A stretch of 8,828 nt of DNA, taken from contig CABUCQ010000082.1 of assembly GCA_902490095.1 (NCBI GenBank), forward strand, positions 1 to 8,828, read 5' to 3'. Under the pieces are notes generated by a model. That model saw only the letters and a list, made by a program, of their open reading frames with translations. It was not told the DNA's origin and made no database searches. Position 1 is the first letter of the stretch. Each line of letters starts with the position of its first letter. Shown one piece after another: positions 1-5,916 of this stretch. The DNA is from an uncultured Collinsella sp. (GTDB lineage Bacteria; Actinomycetota; Coriobacteriia; Coriobacteriales; Coriobacteriaceae). A program made the position numbers and the translations under genes.

Positions 1-46
1 CCACGTCTATGTTCGCTTTAGTAAACTAACACGTGGTTAACTTTTT

Positions 47-82
47 GGAAAGGGTTCCCATTCAGATTTCGGAAAAGTTTCC
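47..82. promoter_or_regulatory. Pair of GGAAA/TTTCC dyads at the left edge
   Basis: Two imperfect palindromes lie about 24 bp apart centre to centre: GGAAAGGGTTCCC at 47-59 and GGAAAAGTTTCC at 71-82. The second is embedded in TTCGGAAA (68-75) plus GTTTCC (77-82), the same half-site words that build the inverted repeat upstream of larB. They could be operators for a gene beyond the left edge. No gene in this window starts from them in the plus direction, because a terminator hairpin begins at 95. Functional assignment is inference only. Confidence 0.3.
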
Positions 83-86
83 TATA

Positions 87-127
87 TGAAACAAAGGCAC
101 CGCAAAGACGGTCTCTTTGCGGTGCCT
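87..127 (-). terminator. Intrinsic terminator downstream of ptsH
   Basis: A perfect 14-bp stem (95-108 with 114-127, arm AGGCACCGCAAAGA) closes a 5-nt loop. Read on the minus strand it is followed by TTTGTTTC, a usable U-tract. It lies 55 bp past the ptsH stop codon. It may also stop weak transcription from the other side, though the plus-strand tail (TTGTCAT) is poor. Confidence 0.8.
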
Positions 128-182
128 TGTCATACCAATTTATGCAACAGAGGGGGCTCTCCCCTTTGTCACATTGTTGCGG

Positions 183-431
183 TTAAAGCGAGAGGTTTCT
201 GATCGACGTGACGCAGGAAGCCTCATCCACGCCCGAAACGCGGAACACGACATCCTCGCCGCACTCGCCATAGAGGGCCATCAGGCCCATCACGTCGCGA
301 CCATCGACATGACGGTCACCAATGCTGACCGACACGTCGCTACGATGCTTGGCAATGATGTCATAGAGCAGCGCAACCGGGCGGGCATGTAATCCCAACG
401 GATCTTTAATCGTCTTCGTAAACTCGACCAT
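183..431 (-). CDS. ptsH: HPr, phosphocarrier protein of the PTS (natural Asp46)
   Basis: An 82-aa HPr-family protein, the usual size. HPr carries phosphate in the cytoplasm from enzyme I to sugar-specific EIIA domains. The active-site block GLHARPVALL places the phosphorylated His at residue 15 with Arg17 and Pro18, exactly canonical. The start at 431 is preferred over an in-frame ATG at 455 because GGGAGGGG lies just upstream and because it puts the histidine at 15. The regulatory region reads DGRDVMGLMAL, so residue 46, the serine phosphorylated by HPr kinase in Firmicutes, is Asp (codon GAC). The gene appears monocistronic, between the aspS terminator and its own terminator. No enzyme I gene is in view. 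Family assignment is firm; the effect of Asp46 is inference. Confidence 0.92.
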   Translation of the reverse strand: MVEFTKTIKDPLGLHARPVALLYDIIAKHRSDVSVSIGDRHVDGRDVMGLMALYGECGEDVVFRVSGVDEASCVTSIRNLSL

Positions 432-486
432 GTCCCCTCCCGCGACATCGCACATTCGGCCGGCAAAACCCAGCCACGTGGTAGTT

Positions 487-516
487 ATTGTACGTTACCG
501 GCGCACCCCCGGCTCA
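487..516 (-). promoter_or_regulatory. Candidate ptsH promoter
   Basis: On the minus strand TACAAT (487-492) is a good -10 match. The upstream -35 region is weak (TGAGCC at 511-516). It sits directly after the aspS terminator and about 55 bp before the ptsH start, where a promoter for a separately transcribed ptsH would be expected. Confidence 0.4.
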
Positions 517-551
517 CAAAAACGAGGGAAGGCACGCGTCTTTCCCTCGTT
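516..551 (-). terminator. Intrinsic terminator downstream of aspS
   Basis: Arms AACGAGGGAA (521-530) and TTCCCTCGTT (542-551) are perfectly complementary. On the minus strand the stem runs into a T-tract (TTTTTGTG across 515-522). It begins 24 bp after the aspS stop, separating aspS from ptsH transcription. Confidence 0.8.
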
Positions 552-574
552 ACAGGCAATATGTAGCCGCTTCC

Positions 575-2362
575 CTACATCAGACGCAGGCTGACGTCCT
601 TGAGCTGGGCGCCGCTAACGGCACTCGGGGCGCCCGACATGAGGTCGGAGCCGCTGGCCGTCTTGGGGAACGCCATGACGTCGCGGATGGAGTCGGAACC
701 GGTGAGCAGCATGCACACGCGGTCCAGGCCCAGAGCGAAACCGCCCATCGGGGGCGCACCAAACTTGAGGGCCTCCATGAGGAAGCCAAACTGAGACTCG
801 GCGCGCTCCTCGGTAAAGCCCAGAAGCTTAAGCATGGACATCTGCATCTCGGCGTTGTGGATACGCATACCGCCGCCGCCGGCCTCAAAGCCGTCCATGA
901 CAAAGTCGTAGGTGCAAGAACCGGCTGCCAGCGGGTCGGCCTCGATCTTGGCGATGTCGGTCTCGGTCGGCAGGGTAAAGGGCTGGTGCTCGGCAGCATA
1001 GGCCTTGCGATCCTCGTCCCAATGGAACAGCGGGAAGTTGACGACCCACAGGAAGTCGTGACCCTCGCGCTTGATCTCGAGCGCATTGGCCATGTGGGAA
1101 CGCATGCCGCCCAGGATCTCGTCAGAGAGCAGGCGCGGGCCGGCGGCGAACATCACAAGGTCGCCGGGCTCGACGTCCATGCGCTCGCGCAGAGCCGCCA
1201 TCTCCTCGTCCGAGAAGAACTTGACGATGGGGCTGTTGATGGAGCCGTCCTCGCGGAAGGCAATCCAGGCCAAGCCCTTGGCGCCAAACGTGGAGGCCAC
1301 GCCGGCAAGCTTATCGATCTTGGCACGTGCCCAGGCACCGGCACCCTTGGCGTTGATGGCCTTGACGACAGAGCCCTCCTCGTTTGCGGCGGTCGCAAAG
1401 ACCTTGAACTTGGAGTTGGCAAAGATGTCGGTCAGGTCGACCAGGTGCATGCCATAGCGGGTATCGGGCTTGTCGGAGCCATAGGTGTCCATGGCCTCCC
1501 AGTAGTCCATGCGACGCAGCGGCGTGGGCATCTCGACACCCATGCGGCCGAAGGCGTCGGCCAGGACCTCCTCGAGCGCGCTCATGACGTCGTTCTGGTC
1601 CACGAAGGACATCTCGATATCGACCTGGGTGAACTCGGGCTGACGGTCGGCACGCAGGTCCTCGTCGCGGAAGCACTTGGCAACCTGGTAGTAGCGCTCG
1701 ACGCCACCGACCATGAGCAGCTGCTTCAGGAGCTGCGGGGACTGCGGCAGCGCGTAGAAGTTGCCCGGCTGAATACGGCTGGGGACGATGAAGTCGCGGG
1801 CGCCCTCGGGCGTGGACTTGAACAGGGAGGGCGTCTCGACCTCCATGAACTCACGGTTGTGCAGCGCCTCGCGAATGGCAAAGGTAAAGTCGGAGCGCAG
1901 CTTGAGGTTGGCCATCATCTCGGGACGGCGGAGGTCCAGATAGCGATAGCGCAGACGGGTGTCCTCGCTGGTCTCGATGCCGTCCTCGATCTGGAAAGGC
2001 GGGGTGACAGACGTGTTGAGCACCTCGGCGTGGTCGGTCAGGACCTCGATCTCGCCGGTCGCGAGCTTGGCGTTGGTGGTCTCCTCGCCACGGGAGCGCA
2101 CGACGCCGTGGATCTTGATGGGCCACTCGGGACGCATAGTCTCGGCGATCTTAAAGGCGTCGCCGTCGGAGTGCTCGGGGTCGAAAGTGAGCTGCGTGAT
2201 GCCCTCGCGGTCACGAAGGTCGCAGAAGATAAGGCCGCCGTGGTCGCGGCGACGACTCACCCAACCGGTGAGGGTGACCTCTTCACCCACGTTCTCGAAG
2301 CGAAGCTCGCCGCAGGTACGGGTGTGCATGGAATGCTCATCGATGGGACGGGTCTGGCTCAT
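575..2362 (-). CDS. aspS: Aspartyl-tRNA synthetase, bacterial type
   Basis: A 595-aa class II aminoacyl-tRNA synthetase that charges tRNA(Asp) with aspartate using ATP. The N-terminal OB-fold anticodon-binding domain is seen around residues 25-115 (LTGWVSRRRDHGG). The class II catalytic core follows, with motif 2 at about 231-250 (FRDEDLRADRQPEFTQ) and motif 3 at 540-548 (GGFALGLDR). The length and the insertion between motifs 2 and 3 fit the bacterial form with a GAD domain. The C-terminus (SGAPSAVSGAQLKD) is typical. Start at 2362 is supported by a strong Shine-Dalgarno (GGAGGA at 2371-2376, 8-nt spacing); an internal Met at residue 12 lacks one. It is divergent from serB and ends before its own terminator. 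Whether it also charges tRNA(Asn) cannot be judged here. Confidence 0.97.
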   Translation of the reverse strand: MSQTRPIDEHSMHTRTCGELRFENVGEEVTLTGWVSRRRDHGGLIFCDLRDREGITQLTFDPEHSDGDAFKIAETMRPEWPIKIHGVVRSRGEETTNAKLATGEIEVLTDHAEVLNTSVTPPFQIEDGIETSEDTRLRYRYLDLRRPEMMANLKLRSDFTFAIREALHNREFMEVETPSLFKSTPEGARDFIVPSRIQPGNFYALPQSPQLLKQLLMVGGVERYYQVAKCFRDEDLRADRQPEFTQVDIEMSFVDQNDVMSALEEVLADAFGRMGVEMPTPLRRMDYWEAMDTYGSDKPDTRYGMHLVDLTDIFANSKFKVFATAANEEGSVVKAINAKGAGAWARAKIDKLAGVASTFGAKGLAWIAFREDGSINSPIVKFFSDEEMAALRERMDVEPGDLVMFAAGPRLLSDEILGGMRSHMANALEIKREGHDFLWVVNFPLFHWDEDRKAYAAEHQPFTLPTETDIAKIEADPLAAGSCTYDFVMDGFEAGGGGMRIHNAEMQMSMLKLLGFTEERAESQFGFLMEALKFGAPPMGGFALGLDRVCMLLTGSDSIRDVMAFPKTASGSDLMSGAPSAVSGAQLKDVSLRLM

Positions 2363-2618
2363 ACCAGTGATCCTCCTTTATGGATCTGTGCCGCCCCGTG
2401 TCGTTCCGGGCGGCGTCGTACAGATTTGCCCAGCCTGCGTAAACCGCGCAGCCGGACATGGCGTTCTATCTTATCGCACCCGCGTCGATGTGCCGCGGAA
2501 AAGTAGCTCATGCCCAAAGACTTGACGGAGACGAAACAATTGATGCGTCGCAGTGTCTGCCGACGCGCGCCACGTGCGACAATGTGCCCCAATACAACTG
2601 CACTTGGAAAGGCCCGTC
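2363..2618. promoter_or_regulatory. Divergent aspS/serB intergenic region with aspS leader hairpin
   Basis: This 256-bp spacer must hold promoters for both genes. The clearest structure is a 7-bp GC-rich stem, GCCGCCC (2390-2396) with GGGCGGC (2408-2414), 11-nt loop. It lies in the aspS leader 14 bp upstream of the Shine-Dalgarno and lacks a U-tract on either strand. For serB, an extended -10-like TGCGACAAT (2575-2583) lies about 36 bp before the start. For aspS, TGCGATAAGAT occurs on the minus strand near 2470-2480. No T-box hallmark (AGGGTGGNACCGCG) was found. Promoter calls are weak. Confidence 0.35.
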
Positions 2619-3254
2619 ATGACTGCACGCCTCATTGTTATGGATATCGACTCCACGCTCATCAACCAGGAGGTCATCGACCTGTTGGGCGAGGAGGCCG
2701 GCGTGGGCGAGCAAGTTGCGCGGATCACCGAACGCGCCATGCGCGGCGAGCTCGACTTTAAGCAGGCGCTCGAAGAGCGCGTGGGGCTGCTTGCCGGCTT
2801 GGACGAGAGCGTGTTCGAGCGCACCTTTGCGCGCGTGACGTTTACCCCCGGCGCGCTGGAGCTTGTGCGCTCGGCGCACAGCAAGGGATGGAAGGTCGGC
2901 GTCGTGAGCGGCGGCTTCCACGAGGTCGCCGACAAGATCGTGGCCGCCGCGGGCATCGACTTTTGTCTGGCTAACCGCCTGGAGGTCGTGGACGGCAAGC
3001 TCACCGGTAAGCTGGCGGCAGACATCGTGACCAAGGAGTCCAAGCTCATCCGGCTGCTGGATTGGGCGGTTGAGTGCGGTGTCGATATGGCCCATACCGT
3101 CGCGATCGGCGACGGCGCCAACGATATCCCCATGATTCAGGCCGCGGGCACGGGCATCGCGTTTTGCGCCAAGCCCAAGACGCGCGAAGCCGCCCCGTTT
3201 GCCATCGACGAGCGCAACCTGATGCTCGCCATGGACATCATCCTGCGCGACTAG
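2619..3254 (+). CDS. serB: Phosphoserine phosphatase SerB-like HAD hydrolase
   Basis: A 211-aa haloacid-dehalogenase-family phosphatase matching the catalytic domain of SerB, which removes phosphate from L-phosphoserine in the last step of serine synthesis. Motif I is MDIDSTLI (nucleophile Asp9, general acid Asp11). The Glu in INQEVID (residue 18) and the block AMRGELDF are typical of SerB. Motif II Ser97 is in VVSGGF, motif III Lys142 in KESKLIRLL, and motif IV is GDGANDIPMI (Asp165, Asp169). There is no N-terminal ACT-type regulatory domain. The frame is open to 2553, but the ATG at 2619 has GGAAAGG just upstream and gives the normal family N-terminus. No clear terminator follows, so transcripts could run on into larB. 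A related HAD phosphatase with another substrate cannot be excluded. Confidence 0.88.
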   Translation: MTARLIVMDIDSTLINQEVIDLLGEEAGVGEQVARITERAMRGELDFKQALEERVGLLAGLDESVFERTFARVTFTPGALELVRSAHSKGWKVGVVSGGFHEVADKIVAAAGIDFCLANRLEVVDGKLTGKLAADIVTKESKLIRLLDWAVECGVDMAHTVAIGDGANDIPMIQAAGTGIAFCAKPKTREAAPFAIDERNLMLAMDIILRD

Positions 3255-3290
3255 TCGATCCGTCTAACAATTGAATCAGTCTGTCCTATA

Positions 3291-3345
3291 GTTTCCGAAC
3301 AATTTTGTCTTAGTGTTCGGAAACATACCCTTTGAGTGCTAGACT
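3291..3345 (+). promoter_or_regulatory. Operator-like inverted repeat and promoter upstream of larB
   Basis: A perfect 11-bp inverted repeat, GTTTCCGAACA (3291-3301) and TGTTCGGAAAC (3314-3324), is separated by a 12-nt AT-rich spacer. Each arm is itself partly symmetric (GTT-N4-AAC). The right arm overlaps the predicted -35 position of an extended -10 element TGcTAGACT (3337-3345). This leaves a short leader to the larB Shine-Dalgarno AAGGGAA (3357-3363). There is no T-tract on either strand, which argues against a terminator for serB. The likely role is the operator of the larB-larC-tetR unit, plausibly bound by the TetR protein encoded there; the binding partner is inference. Confidence 0.6.
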
Positions 3346-3368
3346 TTGCGCCGTCGAAGGGAACATAT

Positions 3369-4151
3369 ATGGATAAGCAAGATCTTGAGCAATTGCTGAG
3401 CGATGTTGCCGGCGGAGCAGTCACCCCTGCCGACGCCCTCACGCGCATCCAGACGGCTCCGACCGCCGATTTGGGCTTTGCGCAGCTCGATCTTTCGCGC
3501 GGGGTGCGCCAGGGAGCCGGCGAGGTTGTCTACGGTGCCGGTAAAACCGCCGAGCAGATTGCCGCCATTATCGAAGCACTGCGCGATGCCGGCCAGGAGC
3601 GCATCCTGGTCACGCGCCTGGATGCCGAAAAGGCAGACCGCACCTCGGAGCTCCTCGACAACGGCATCGACCTGGGATATGTCCCGGACGCACAGCTCGC
3701 CCTCGTGGGCGGCAAGCCCTCCCCTACCGGCAACGGACGCATCGTTGTCGCCTGCGCCGGTACGAGCGACCTGCCCGTCGCCGAGGAAGCCGCATTGACG
3801 GCCGAGTTCTACGGCAACGAGGTCGACCGCCTCTACGACGTGGGTGTCGCCGGCCTGCACCGTCTGCTCGCGCATGCCGAGGAACTTGCCCAGGCACAGG
3901 TGGTCATCGCCATCGCCGGCATGGAGGGCGCACTGGCGAGCGTTGTCGGCGGTCTGGTGAGCTGTCCGGTCATCGCCGTTCCCACCAGCGTGGGCTATGG
4001 CGCGAGCTTTGGCGGCGTGGCCGCACTGCTCGCCATGCTCAACTCCTGCGCCAGCGGCATTTCGGTCGTCAATATCGACAACGGCTTTGGTGCCGCCTAC
4101 CAGGCAAGTCTTATCAATCATCTGAGCGCCGGCACACCCCGCGCCCGTTAA
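3369..4151 (+). CDS. larB: LarB, nickel-pincer cofactor biosynthesis carboxylase/hydrolase
   Basis: A 260-aa LarB-family protein. LarB carboxylates the pyridinium ring of nicotinic acid adenine dinucleotide and hydrolyses its phosphoanhydride, the first step to the nickel-pincer nucleotide used by LarA. The C-terminal PurE/AIR-carboxylase-like domain is clear: VVACAGTSDLPVAEEA (about 127-142), GMEGALASVVGGLV (184-197), PTSVGYGASFGGVAALL (205-221), LNSCASG and NIDNGFGA (224-242). Cys227 in LNSCASG probably corresponds to the catalytic cysteine of the L. plantarum enzyme. The frame opens at 3336 with a GTG that overlaps the promoter; the ATG at 3369 has AAGGGAA six bases upstream and is chosen. 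It is first in a unit with larC, whose Shine-Dalgarno overlaps the larB stop codon. Confidence 0.95.
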   Translation: MDKQDLEQLLSDVAGGAVTPADALTRIQTAPTADLGFAQLDLSRGVRQGAGEVVYGAGKTAEQIAAIIEALRDAGQERILVTRLDAEKADRTSELLDNGIDLGYVPDAQLALVGGKPSPTGNGRIVVACAGTSDLPVAEEAALTAEFYGNEVDRLYDVGVAGLHRLLAHAEELAQAQVVIAIAGMEGALASVVGGLVSCPVIAVPTSVGYGASFGGVAALLAMLNSCASGISVVNIDNGFGAAYQASLINHLSAGTPRAR

Positions 4152-4161
4152 GGAGCATTCC

Positions 4162-5073
4162 ATGTCCAATCATCAGCACACGCTTATCATCGACGGCACC
4201 TCGGGCATCAGCGGCGACATGACCGTCGCGGCCCTGCTCGACTTGGGCGCCAGCGAGGAGCACCTGCGCGAACAGCTCGCCACGCTGCCGGTCGACGGCT
4301 TTGAGATTGCCGTGACGCGCGTGAACAAGCACGGCATCGACGCCTGTGACTTCGATGTTCAGCTTGCGGCCGAGCTGGAGAATCATGACCACGACATGGC
4401 TTGGCTCTACGGCAACGAGGCAACTGCTGAGCACACGCACGAGCACGAGCATCATGATCATGGCGAGCACGAACACGAGCACTGCCACGAGCATGACCAT
4501 GAGGCCCACGGCCATGGTCACGAGGGTCACCATCACGCCCACCACCATCACCACCGCTCTTTGGCCGATGTCACGACGATCATCGACGGCTCGCAGATGA
4601 GCAACGGCGCTAAGCGTCGTGCGCTCGCCATCTTTACCGCGCTCGCCGCCGCCGAGGCCAAGGCCCACGGCAAAACGCCCGACACTGTCCTGTTCCACGA
4701 GGTGGGCGCCGTCGACTCCATCGTTGACATCTGCTCGGTCGCCATCTGCCTCGATGACCTGGGCATCGAGGATATTGTCGTCGAGTCGCTCTCCGAGGGC
4801 CACGGCACCATCCACTGTGCCCACGGCCTTATGCCCATTCCCGTCCCCGCTGTCGTCAACCTGTGCCAGGCGGGCAATATCGCCCTCACGCCCGCACCGG
4901 TCGCCGGCGAGCTCGTGACGCCCACGGGCGCCGCCATCGTCACCGCGCTGCGTACGTCCGACCAACTGCCCTCACGCTACCACATCGAAGCCGTCGGCTA
5001 CGGCGCCGGCAAGCGCCCCTACGAGGGTTGCTCCGGCACGCTCCGTTGTCTGCTCGTTTACGTGGATGCATAG
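4162..5073 (+). CDS. larC: LarC N-terminal domain protein (LarC1-like), His-rich; no LarC2
   Basis: A 303-aa protein matching the N-terminal part of LarC, the CTP-dependent cyclometallase that inserts nickel into the pincer cofactor. Recognisable blocks are DGTSGISGDM (11-20), FHEVGAVDSIVDI (178-190), CAHGLMPIPVPA (219-230), GELVTPTGAA (249-258) and GYGAGKR (279-285). An extreme metal-binding stretch at 91-131 holds 23 His in 41 residues plus one Cys. Full-length LarC proteins continue for another 100-150 residues with the CTP-binding LarC2 domain. Here the stop falls at the domain junction and tetR begins two bases later, with no LarC2-like sequence in any frame. In L. plantarum the halves are joined by programmed frameshifting. 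AAGGAG (4150-4155) is the ribosome-binding site. Alone it may serve as a nickel carrier or partner of a separate LarC2. Confidence 0.9.
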   Translation: MSNHQHTLIIDGTSGISGDMTVAALLDLGASEEHLREQLATLPVDGFEIAVTRVNKHGIDACDFDVQLAAELENHDHDMAWLYGNEATAEHTHEHEHHDHGEHEHEHCHEHDHEAHGHGHEGHHHAHHHHHRSLADVTTIIDGSQMSNGAKRRALAIFTALAAAEAKAHGKTPDTVLFHEVGAVDSIVDICSVAICLDDLGIEDIVVESLSEGHGTIHCAHGLMPIPVPAVVNLCQAGNIALTPAPVAGELVTPTGAAIVTALRTSDQLPSRYHIEAVGYGAGKRPYEGCSGTLRCLLVYVDA

Positions 5074-5075
5074 CC

Positions 5076-5615
5076 ATGGATGCCCGCAAAGAAAAAAGCC
5101 GCGCCGCCATCGTCGCGGCATTCTCTGAGCTCCTGCGCGAGGAAGACTACAGCAAGATCACCGTCGGAGACATCATCGCGCGCGCTCACGTAGGCCGCGC
5201 GACATTCTATGGCCTCTTTAAGAGCAAAGATGACCTACTCGCCGCGCTCGTGAGCGATATCTGCACCCACGCCCTCGACGATGACGGTACGCCGCTCGAC
5301 GACCCACTCGTGCAAGTCGAGCATATCCTCAACAACCTCTGGGAACGCCGTCAGGGCGTTCGAGCCCTCGTAGCCGGAGCCGGCTCGCGCGTCTTCGCCG
5401 ACTGTCTCCGCAAGACCATCATGTCACGAGCAGCCGAAACCGTCCCCGCCGACCCCACAGGCCCCGCCGGCACCATGGACCGCAGCTTCTTACTACACCA
5501 CATAGCCTCAAGCTTCGTAGCCACCGTCCAATGGTGGGCCTGGCACAACTTCCAAGCAGACAAAGCCGACGTAGCCAAAGACTACCTCTCAGCCATAAAA
5601 CCCCTCTTCGGCTAA
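5076..5615 (+). CDS. TetR-family transcriptional regulator, third gene of the larBC unit
   Basis: A 179-aa TetR/AcrR-type regulator. The N-terminal DNA-binding domain includes the helix-turn-helix at about 32-48 (DIIARAHVGRATFYGLF), followed by KSKDDLLAAL. The C-terminal half (TVQWWAWHNF at 150-159) fits TetR ligand-binding domains of the short kind; its ligand is unknown. The ATG follows the larC stop by two bases and has no strong Shine-Dalgarno, suggesting translational coupling. Co-transcription with larBC makes it the obvious candidate regulator of the locus, perhaps sensing lactate, but that is inference; the known L. plantarum regulator LarR is Crp/Fnr-type. The last third uses codons rare elsewhere here (ATA, CTA, GTA, TCA), hinting at a different history or relaxed selection. 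Confidence 0.9.
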   Translation: MDARKEKSRAAIVAAFSELLREEDYSKITVGDIIARAHVGRATFYGLFKSKDDLLAALVSDICTHALDDDGTPLDDPLVQVEHILNNLWERRQGVRALVAGAGSRVFADCLRKTIMSRAAETVPADPTGPAGTMDRSFLLHHIASSFVATVQWWAWHNFQADKADVAKDYLSAIKPLFG

Positions 5616-5770
5616 GTAAGAAGCTCACCCCAAAGCATCGCCCCAACCCAGGGCGCCACGCATCCCAAAGTATCACTCGCGCTTCAATGCCCCCCAACAG
5701 CAACAAGCCCCTCCCATCCAAATTCAGATATATGTTGGGTTGCTTATACGAACGCAACAAAGACCCCGCA

Positions 5771-5895
5771 GCTGGCCGCATGGGGTAACTTCCCAGCGCA
5801 TTCCGCAGGACGCAAAAAGGCTCGCCGCACAAAGTGCGCAGCGAGCCTTTTTGCATGTCCGAGGACGCGCTGGGAAGTTACCCCATGCGGCCAGC
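5771..5895. repeat. 125-bp nested inverted repeat between convergent tetR and larD
   Basis: Outer arms at 5771-5799 and 5867-5895 are 29 nt each and perfectly complementary. Inside them, after short unpaired stretches, sits a second stem (5812-5825 with 5841-5854), capped by CGCAC/GTGCG. The whole can fold on either strand as one long hairpin or as a cruciform in DNA. Perfect conservation of the outer arms suggests recent inversion-type duplication, selection, or a mobile non-coding element. The stretch 5616-5770 before it and 5896-5916 after it show no gene or clear signal. Confidence 0.9.
5812..5854. terminator. Bidirectional intrinsic terminator for tetR and larD
   Basis: The stem GGCTCGC/GCGAGCC, extended by CGCAC/GTGCG, is flanked by AAAAA on the left (5814-5818) and TTTTT on the right (5848-5852). 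It therefore has a U-tract in both directions, as expected between two converging units. It forms the core of the larger inverted repeat at 5771-5895. Confidence 0.85.
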
Positions 5896-5916
5896 GGACA
5901 ACTATGTAGCCTCAGA

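Noticed and set aside
488..2506. 672-codon plus-strand open frame opposite aspS
   Set aside because: Low-complexity Gly/His/Leu/Val-rich translation antisense to a certain aspS; a by-product of the GC3-biased code.
2363..2510. T-box riboswitch in the aspS leader
   Set aside because: No conserved T-box antiterminator sequence and no terminator hairpin with a U-tract in the leader.
3339..4169. 276-codon minus-strand frame opposite larB
   Set aside because: Antisense to a well-conserved larB, with no recognisable domain and no ribosome-binding site.
4114..4965. 283-codon minus-strand frame opposite larC with a Val/Met/Leu-rich segment resembling a membrane protein
   Set aside because: The hydrophobic run is simply the reverse complement of the His/Glu-rich tract of larC.
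4863..5075. Upstream extension of the tetR frame through larC, suggesting a frameshifted LarC-TetR fusion
   Set aside because: The frame is open by base composition only; no slippery heptamer was seen near the larC end and the ATG at 5076 gives a normal TetR start.
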